DNA of 11,709 bases from Clostridium sp. CAG:575. GTDB lineage: Bacteria; Bacillota; Clostridia; TANB77; CAG-508. Every line of letters starts with the position of its first letter. Position 1 is the stretch's first letter. Positions 8,288-11,709 of this stretch are shown here, in pieces. The notes beneath the pieces were generated by a model that had not been told where the DNA came from, did not search any database, and saw only the letters and a program-made list of their open reading frames with translations. The stretch covers positions 1 through 11,709 of the forward strand of contig FR884556.1 in the NCBI GenBank assembly GCA_000435535.1. The letters run 5' to 3'. The translations under genes and the position numbers were made by a program.

Positions 8288-8316
8288 ATTATTCCTTATT
8301 TTTGTTTTTTTGTCAA
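8288..8316 (-). promoter_or_regulatory. Sigma-A promoter for the envelope glycolipid unit
   Basis: On the minus strand, a perfect TTGACA (8311-8316) and AATAAT (8288-8293) are separated by 17 bases, about 35 bases before the flippase-like ATG. A 9-base dyad (8332-8340 with 8356-8364) lies just upstream of the -35. Confidence 0.7.
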
Positions 8317-8331
8317 CTTTTATTTATTTTT

Positions 8332-8364
8332 TATAGTATATATTACTTCTATTAATATACTATA
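8332..8364. promoter_or_regulatory. AT-rich dyad upstream of divergent promoter, possible operator
   Basis: TATAGTATA (8332-8340) and TATACTATA (8356-8364) form a perfect 9-base inverted repeat around a 15-base centre, beginning 15 bases upstream of the -35 of the leftward unit. The half-site spacing suits a dimeric regulator, but such repeats arise easily in AT-rich DNA. Confidence 0.25.
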
Positions 8365-8390
8365 TTTCAGTATTTCTTTCTTTTAGCATT

Positions 8391-8425
8391 TTTTTGAAAA
8401 AATTTTTTATGATTTTTTTCAAAAA
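8391..8425. promoter_or_regulatory. A/T-tract inverted repeat before tRNA promoter, UP-element-like
   Basis: A perfect 12-base inverted repeat made of T and A tracts (8391-8402 with 8414-8425, loop of 11) ends four bases before the tRNA -35. Phased A/T tracts at this position are typical of UP elements that raise transcription of stable RNA genes. It lacks the GC-rich stem of a normal terminator. Confidence 0.3.
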
Positions 8426-8429
8426 TGTA

Positions 8430-8458
8430 TTGACAAAATTTTATCTTAATATTATAAT
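8430..8458 (+). promoter_or_regulatory. Consensus promoter of tRNA-Leu
   Basis: TTGACA (8430-8435) and TATAAT (8453-8458) are exactly consensus with a 17-base spacer, 37 bases before the mature tRNA start. Confidence 0.9.
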
Positions 8459-8495
8459 ACTAATTGTCGTTAGGCAAAACCAGTTTAATATTTAT

Positions 8496-8583
8496 GCAGA
8501 TGTGGCGGAACTGGTAGACGCACAGGACTTAAAATCCTGCGGTTGAATAAACCGTGCCGGTTCGATTCCGGCCATCTGCACCA
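8496..8583 (+). tRNA. tRNA-Leu (anticodon UAA)
   Basis: A complete 88-base tRNA with encoded CCA. The acceptor stem GCAGATG (8496-8502) pairs with CATCTGC (8573-8579), discriminator A8580, CCA 8581-8583. The anticodon stem CAGGA/TCCTG holds loop CTTAAAA with anticodon TAA at 8530-8532. The long variable arm CGGTT/AACCG (8540-8554) is the class II feature expected of leucine tRNA. The T arm is GCCGG-TTCGATT-CCGGC (8556-8572). From base 8527, the edge of the anticodon loop, to the 3' end the gene is part of a 186-base repeat copied at 10212, so the 3' half may have been supplied by an integrating element while keeping the tRNA functional. Confidence 0.97.
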
Positions 8584-8712
8584 CGATTTTAAAAATGGCT
8601 TGAAATAGCCATTTATAGAGAATAAAATTCAATCATACACGCTTTATACACGCTTTATAAAAATAAAAAAATTAAAAGGCTTGTATTTGAATGAGAAATG
8701 AAAAACGATTAG
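8527..8712 (+). repeat. 186-bp direct repeat, left copy (attL-like)
   Basis: Perfectly identical to 10212-10397 at a constant offset of 1685 bases. It contains the tRNA-Leu 3' half (8527-8583), a hairpin AAATGGCT/AGCCATTT (8593-8600 with 8607-8614), two tandem copies of ATACACGCTTT (8635-8656), and the 5' arm of the tRNA terminator. Identity starts at the last base of the 5' anticodon stem and stops at the terminator loop; the terminator 3' arm (TAATCGTTTTTT) is shared again after a loop that differs in sequence and is 5 bases longer in the right copy. Confidence 0.97.
8635..8656 (+). repeat. Tandem 11-bp repeat ATACACGCTTT x2
   Basis: Two perfect head-to-tail copies, 52 bases past the tRNA CCA, repeated identically at 10320-10341 in the right copy of the long repeat. 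Short direct repeats beside an attachment core are typical of integrase arm-binding sites, but no integrase is known here, so the role is a guess. Confidence 0.6.
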
Positions 8713-8732
8713 ATTATTCCTAATCGTTTTTT
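8701..8732 (+). terminator. Intrinsic terminator of tRNA-Leu
   Basis: AAAAACGATTAG (8701-8712) pairs with CTAATCGTTTTT (8720-8731) around loop ATTATTC, with a T run. The long repeat ends exactly at the 5' edge of this loop. Confidence 0.85.
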
Positions 8733-8778
8733 ATATTATATTTATAGCGAATTTAACCATGGGAAACAGGTTAAAAAA

Positions 8779-8807
8779 TTGACATTTACATAAAAATGTG
8801 ATAATAT
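8779..8807 (+). promoter_or_regulatory. Promoter of the 108-codon orphan gene
   Basis: TTGACA (8779-8784) and TAATAT (8802-8807) with a 17-base spacer. Transcription would begin near 8814, giving a leader of about 85 bases. Confidence 0.75.
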
Positions 8808-8814
8808 ATAATCC

Positions 8815-8860
8815 TCAACAAGGGTTGAACGCAGTTTCAAATGACTAATATTTGAAATTG
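8815..8860 (+). promoter_or_regulatory. Structured leader with two hairpins
   Basis: Directly after the predicted start of transcription come a 5-base-pair hairpin TCAAC-AAGG-GTTGA (8815-8828) and an 11-pair hairpin, CAGTTTCAAAT (8832-8842) with ATTTGAAATTG (8850-8860), loop GACTAAT, with one G-T pair. Neither is followed by a T run, so they are not terminators. They may stabilise the message or bind a regulator. No known riboswitch class was recognised. Confidence 0.4.
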
Positions 8861-8898
8861 TACTAATTACGAATCTTACTAAATAGGAGGATTTAAGC

Positions 8899-9225
8899 AT
8901 GAAGAAAGTACGGCAAAAAGATTTAGAGTATTTAATTGCTCATTATTACTGGGAATTTATTGACCCAGAGCATAAGCCGATAAATGACATTATTGCTGGA
9001 CATGGAGATGTACAAATTGATATAAATTCTGTTTGTATCTTTGTTACAGACTGCAGCAGTTTCTCCAACGTTTATGACAAAAAGGCATTTATGCAGGAAT
9101 TTGCAAACAAGATTGAAGAAGTAACATTTGGAAATCTTAAAGTAACTAATATGGGATGTGAAGAAAAAGACGCTTCATATTATTCATGGCTTGATATTGC
9201 AAATGCATATGAAGTTATCGATTAA
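8899..9225 (+). CDS. Hypothetical protein, 108 residues, element cargo
   Basis: I do not recognise this family. The start is well supported: AGGAGG at 8885-8890 lies 8 bases before the ATG. The protein is small and slightly acidic, with aromatic residues near the N-terminus (YLIAHYYWEF, 11-20), three cysteines (C46, C52, C87), and an alternating strand/helix look consistent with a compact alpha/beta domain (strands near 37-50 and 79-85, helix near 60-75). No signal peptide or membrane segment is visible, so it is probably cytosolic. It has its own promoter, structured leader and terminator, forming a single-gene unit inside the repeat-bounded segment. It is less AT-rich than its surroundings (21 of 60 bases are G or C in 9061-9120), suggesting separate origin. 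Confidence 0.8.
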   Translation: MKKVRQKDLEYLIAHYYWEFIDPEHKPINDIIAGHGDVQIDINSVCIFVTDCSSFSNVYDKKAFMQEFANKIEEVTFGNLKVTNMGCEEKDASYYSWLDIANAYEVID

Positions 9226-9233
9226 AACGCTGA

Positions 9234-9272
9234 AGAGTATAGGTGATTAGTCCACTTATACTCTATTTTTTT
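9234..9272 (+). terminator. Intrinsic terminator between convergent cargo genes
   Basis: AGAGTATAGGTG (9234-9245) pairs with CACTTATACTCT (9253-9264, one G-T pair) around a 7-base loop, followed by TATTTTTTT. It ends the orphan gene just before the stop codon of the convergent gene at 9274. On the minus strand the flanking T run is short. Confidence 0.85.
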
Positions 9273-9273
9273 A

Positions 9274-10260
9274 TTAGTTTGTATTAATATAAAAATTTTT
9301 TTTCATATTGCTTGACTCTGTAAATACCTCAAGCATTTTCAAATTTTCTATAGAAGAACATTTATCAACTTCATCTTTATATTTATACCATTGTTCTATA
9401 TAGGCTTCGAAATTATGCTCATAATAATTATCTAAATTAGATTTTATACTTTTATTTCTATCTAACAATTTCTTTTTAATATTTCTTACAGCCTGTTCAC
9501 ACTCTAAATGTGTATAGTTTTCGTAAGGACTTTTTCTTTTACAATAAATTTGTTTTTCATGATTATAATAATATAATTTCCCACAATGATTACATTTTCT
9601 TATTTTAGTATATTTATTCATTACTAAATAATGTAATATAGCAAAAATAACATCAGTTAAGGTATTGCAATTATAGATGTATTTATGTGGCTTTTTATCA
9701 TTGTTTTCAAAAACCTTTTCAATATTACAAAAGCCATATTGTAATGGTATATAATCAAAATCATTTTTTATTTTATTACTTTTTTCTTTATATGAAATAC
9801 TATAATTTAAGTTGATATTAAAAAATAGTTTTAACTTGTCTAACTCTTTAAATGAAATTGGCTCATTGTTTACTATTCTTTCTTTTATTAACTCTGCGAA
9901 ACTATAATAATATATATCTTGGTGTTTATCAATTTTTATAGGTGTTTCAAATGCTTTTTCATATTTATAACCTATATATATTATATCTTTATCAATTGTA
10001 TTAGTTTCATATTCCAAAACACTTAAATCACATAATACACTAGTTGGCACAAAATCATAATTTATTAACTTTTCATGGTCTTTTACTACTATGTTTTTTT
10101 TATCAGTATTTACAATTTCTCCTACATTGGTATCTTTATCTATTTTAATATTTTTATCAATAGTTGTAATTTTATTAACTTTTTTTATCTCTTGTAGTTT
10201 ACCTTTTAAACACTTAAAATCCTGCGGTTGAATAAACCGTGCCGGTTCGATTCCGGCCAT
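9274..10260 (-). CDS. Zinc-motif hypothetical protein (DUF6076-like), 5' end fused to tRNA repeat
   Basis: The C-terminal half carries a zinc-binding block KCNHCGKLYYYN...YCKRKSP...C...R, with CxxC followed by two more cysteines and SPY/E-rich spacing. From memory this resembles the DUF6076 / CGNR-like zinc ribbons of Bacillota; the function is unknown. The N-terminal side looks coding but unfamiliar. The start is the odd part: the only ATG (10260) lies in the antisense of the duplicated tRNA-Leu half and gives MAGIEPARFIQPQDFK, a reading that arises from tRNA genes by chance. An upstream TTG at 10317 is also inside the repeat. Between the repeat and codon 90 I find no ATG or TTG and only a poorly placed GTG. 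No ribosome binding site or promoter is evident. I infer that the true 5' end was cut off when the repeat junction formed. The gene is very AT-rich (9 of 60 G or C in 9781-9840), unlike the orphan genes on either side. Confidence 0.6.
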   Translation of the reverse strand: MAGIEPARFIQPQDFKCLKGKLQEIKKVNKITTIDKNIKIDKDTNVGEIVNTDKKNIVVKDHEKLINYDFVPTSVLCDLSVLEYETNTIDKDIIYIGYKYEKAFETPIKIDKHQDIYYYSFAELIKERIVNNEPISFKELDKLKLFFNINLNYSISYKEKSNKIKNDFDYIPLQYGFCNIEKVFENNDKKPHKYIYNCNTLTDVIFAILHYLVMNKYTKIRKCNHCGKLYYYNHEKQIYCKRKSPYENYTHLECEQAVRNIKKKLLDRNKSIKSNLDNYYEHNFEAYIEQWYKYKDEVDKCSSIENLKMLEVFTESSNMKKNFYINTN

Positions 10261-10397
10261 CTGCACCACGATTTTAAAAATGGCTTGAAATAGCCATTTA
10301 TAGAGAATAAAATTCAATCATACACGCTTTATACACGCTTTATAAAAATAAAAAAATTAAAAGGCTTGTATTTGAATGAGAAATGAAAAACGATTAG
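10212..10397 (+). repeat. 186-bp direct repeat, right copy (attR-like) with tRNA-Leu 3' fragment
   Basis: Exact copy of 8527-8712. The tRNA part (10212-10268) begins at the anticodon loop and lacks the acceptor 5' strand, D arm and 5' anticodon stem, so it cannot make a tRNA. The hairpin (10278-10299) and tandem 11-mers (10320-10341) are preserved. Complete identity outside the tRNA points to a recent event or ongoing homogenisation. Confidence 0.97.
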
Positions 10398-10422
10398 GAA
10401 ACAAAATTCTTAATCGTTTTTT
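10386..10422 (+). terminator. Re-formed terminator at right repeat copy
   Basis: The 5' arm comes from the repeat, but the apical part differs from the left copy: AAAAACGATTAGGAA (10386-10400) pairs with TTCTTAATCGTTTTT (10407-10421), loop ACAAAA, one G-T pair, giving a longer stem than the tRNA terminator at 8701. The T run is kept. Confidence 0.7.
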
Positions 10423-10435
10423 GTTTTGATTAAAA

Positions 10436-10464
10436 TTGCATTTTATGTAAAACTATGGTATAAT
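10436..10464 (+). promoter_or_regulatory. Promoter of the 351-codon orphan gene
   Basis: TTGCAT (10436-10441) and a perfect TATAAT (10459-10464) are 17 bases apart, about 94 bases before the ATG, leaving a long leader. Confidence 0.75.
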
Positions 10465-10489
10465 TTAAGAAGATGGTAAGTTTTTTAAT

Positions 10490-10523
10490 GCCGTCCGAAA
10501 CTTCGGAGGCGTTAGTCTCCGAG
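10490..10523 (+). promoter_or_regulatory. Leader with two mutually exclusive hairpins
   Basis: A GC-rich island in an AT-rich leader. Hairpin A pairs CCGA (10495-10498) with TCGG (10503-10506), extended by GCC (10490-10492) with GGC (10508-10510). Hairpin B pairs TCGGAG (10503-10508) with CTCCGA (10517-10522). Both need 10503-10508, so only one can form at a time. No T run follows; the ribosome binding site AGGAGG (10545-10550) lies 22 bases beyond hairpin B. This could be a switch or protein-binding leader; it matches no riboswitch class I know. Confidence 0.45.
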
Positions 10524-10557
10524 ATAAAAATAAAAATTATATTTAGGAGGTATTATC

Positions 10558-11613
10558 ATGAACATTGAAAAGAAACGGATTGAAGGTTGGAGTACAGGTA
10601 AAGGCTCTATTATTGGACACATTACGCTCGACAAATTAGCCGTTCCAGAAACCGTAAAGGTTACCTTGCTCGGCGAGCCAGTTATTCCGAAATCGTTCAA
10701 CTGCTATGGTCATCCGAATTTTACAGAGGAGCAAGAAATGCTCTATATGTTTAAAGAGGAAGAACTTAGAAGAAAGGACGGTGGAGAGTCCACCTCACTG
10801 GAAGCAGAAATCATTTATGAAGAAAGAATTTTTGATGTGCCTAGAAGCACATTTGACACAGTTAGAGGTATTCAAAAATCTCTAACAAGTCTTTCGGATT
10901 TAAACGAAATGTTGCAGAACAGGCGTATATTCCTTAAGGCTCACGATGGCGAAAGGCTAAACGAATTCATGCTTTTCGGTTGCTTTTGGCTTGACCAATT
11001 CGGTCAAATTACGTCAGTTGAAAAAACAGCAAAAGGTAAGTTAGTATCAAACAGCGATGTTGAATATTATGAAACTTTTAGAAGAAATAACTGTAAAGGT
11101 TTTATTTTGACATCTGACGGATATGACATACCAGAGGCTAATTCGGTTTGCCCTTGCTGTGGTAAAATATTTACAATTGACGACATCAAGAATAACCCTT
11201 GTGTATATGTCGAAGGAAAGTTTTACCATGACAGTTGTTGGCGTAATTACAGAAAGCTTACAGAGGTCGACAAACTCACTCGACGACTTATGGACATTGT
11301 CTATAAGGAAACAGATTACAATTTCGAACTGTTGCCTAACGGCTACTGCCATGAGGATTGCTATTCCCACATTCCGTGGATTTTGTTTCATACCATTGAT
11401 GGCGACATTATAATAGGCTGGAGAAAACGCGTAATTTCTATTGAATGGCAGGAAAATTATAAGCCATTTGATATGAGTAAACTTTTCAGTACAGAAGATG
11501 TTACCAAATGGGAGGAAAACGGAAAACGCGGTATTCATGCCTTGGGAGATGAAAAAGCCTACGAGTATCTTAAAAAGGCGTTAAAGGCTGTAAATCCCAA
11601 ATATTCCAAATAG
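10558..11613 (+). CDS. Hypothetical protein with LIM-like zinc cluster
   Basis: I do not recognise the family of this 351-residue protein. The start is firm: AGGAGG at 10545-10550, seven bases before ATG. It appears soluble, without signal peptide or membrane segments. The N-terminal half (about 1-185) is rich in beta-forming and charged residues. In the middle, C198-x2-C201 ... H224-x2-C227 (22 residues between the pairs, with GKFYHDSCW) fits the first zinc knuckle of a LIM domain; C200 and C215 lie nearby, and a second short group CHEDC (264-268) may add ligands. The C-terminal third holds WILFHTIDGDIIIGW and a charged tail. It stands alone with its own promoter, structured leader and distal hairpin. 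Composition is strikingly different from the left of the window (30 of 60 bases G or C in 10621-10680), a sign of horizontal acquisition. Role could be host interaction or defence, but nothing in the sequence shows which. Confidence 0.85.
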   Translation: MNIEKKRIEGWSTGKGSIIGHITLDKLAVPETVKVTLLGEPVIPKSFNCYGHPNFTEEQEMLYMFKEEELRRKDGGESTSLEAEIIYEERIFDVPRSTFDTVRGIQKSLTSLSDLNEMLQNRRIFLKAHDGERLNEFMLFGCFWLDQFGQITSVEKTAKGKLVSNSDVEYYETFRRNNCKGFILTSDGYDIPEANSVCPCCGKIFTIDDIKNNPCVYVEGKFYHDSCWRNYRKLTEVDKLTRRLMDIVYKETDYNFELLPNGYCHEDCYSHIPWILFHTIDGDIIIGWRKRVISIEWQENYKPFDMSKLFSTEDVTKWEENGKRGIHALGDEKAYEYLKKALKAVNPKYSK

Positions 11614-11627
11614 TAATTACAAATTTC

Positions 11628-11661
11628 AATAGAGTAGCTAGAAAATTCTAGCTACTCTATT
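11628..11661 (+). terminator. Hairpin after the 351-codon gene
   Basis: AATAGAGTAGCTAG and CTAGCTACTCTATT form a perfect 14-base stem around AAAATT, 14 bases after the stop codon. The following tail is TATTATATAAT rather than a clean T run, so it is either a weak terminator or a bidirectional one facing an unseen gene to the right. Confidence 0.6.
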
Positions 11662-11709
11662 ATTATATAATATTATGTTAATACATTATATGATTTTTTT
11701 ATTTTATAC

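Larger units (their letters stand above)
8527..10397. mobile_element. Putative small integrated element at tRNA-Leu, no integrase seen
   Basis: The segment is bounded by the 186-base repeats and lies directly in a tRNA gene that it leaves intact. The left copy completes a full tRNA; the right copy has only the tRNA 3' half. Anticodon-loop breaks are a known class of tyrosine-recombinase attachment site. The cargo is an orphan 108-codon gene and a convergent zinc-motif gene. Neither looks like a recombinase, excisionase or replication protein, so the unit would need an integrase in trans or is a deletion remnant. The right copy would be the chromosomal junction, or an internal junction if more cassettes follow. 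Repeat-bounded structure is certain; mobility is inferred. Confidence 0.5.

Noticed and set aside
8635..8656. CRISPR-like repeat
   Set aside because: Two 11-base units in direct contact, without spacers or cas genes.
8527..10211. Simple tandem duplication as the origin of the repeats
   Set aside because: Only the first 186 bases of the 1685-base unit recur, and they coincide with a tRNA 3' half starting at the anticodon loop, which fits site-specific integration better; not fully excluded.
10212..10268. Second tRNA-Leu gene
   Set aside because: The copy lacks the acceptor 5' strand, D arm and 5' anticodon stem and has no tRNA promoter.
10207..10317. MAGIEPARFIQPQDFK-type N-terminus as real protein sequence
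   Set aside because: It is the antisense reading of the tRNA-Leu 3' half and flank; the same bases occur at 8527-8632 as RNA gene and flank.
10512..10700. Minus-strand 62-codon frame over the start of the 351-codon gene
   Set aside because: It overlaps the leader and start of a strongly supported gene and has no ribosome site.
11047..11538. Minus-strand open frame of 163 codons and plus-strand frame at 11123-11413
   Set aside because: Both lie inside the well-started 351-codon gene in other frames and have no ribosome binding sites or recognisable motifs.

Overview
The window comes from a very AT-rich, low-GC Gram-positive bacterium, most likely an uncultured clostridial or related Bacillota. 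The signs are AGGAGG-type ribosome binding sites, near-consensus sigma-A promoters, TGA used as a stop, and a YqeG phosphatase / M24 peptidase / elongation factor P gene group. Nothing in the sequence fixes the species.

Left part (1-2720): a leftward operon starts at a strong promoter (2692-2720) and reads yqeG-like HAD phosphatase, A24 prepilin-type peptidase, Xaa-Pro peptidase, and the first 21 codons of efp, which runs off the left edge. A divergent promoter in the same gap drives endonuclease III (2837-3484) rightward. Endonuclease III ends at a bidirectional terminator shared with the next leftward unit.

Middle (3593-8316): a second leftward unit looks like an envelope glycolipid locus. 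In transcription order it has a flippase-like membrane protein (LPG_synthase_TM / UPF0104 family), two family-8 glycosyltransferases joined by an ATGA overlap, and two PlsC-type acyltransferases also joined by ATGA. Sugar transfer, acyl transfer and a polytopic membrane protein together suggest synthesis and handling of a membrane-anchored glycolipid; the product is inferred.

Right part (8430-11709): tRNA-Leu(UAA) has a consensus promoter and an encoded CCA. From the edge of its anticodon loop onward, a 186-bp stretch (8527-8712) recurs perfectly at 10212-10397. The stretch holds the tRNA 3' half, a short hairpin, two 11-bp tandem repeats and the 5' arm of the tRNA terminator. This is the layout of attachment sites around an integrated element at a tRNA gene, with the break at the anticodon loop, a known tyrosine-recombinase crossover position. 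Between the copies lie a 108-codon orphan gene with its own promoter, leader and terminator, and a convergent, AT-rich zinc-motif gene that reads backwards into the duplicated tRNA half and seems to have lost its true start. Beyond the second copy is a much more GC-rich orphan gene (10558-11613) encoding a LIM-like C-x2-C-x22-H-x2-C cluster, again with its own promoter, structured leader and hairpin. No integrase is visible, so this is a non-autonomous element, a decayed remnant, or one step in a tandem island extending beyond the right edge. This tRNA-anchored, cassette-like region is the most interesting part of the window.
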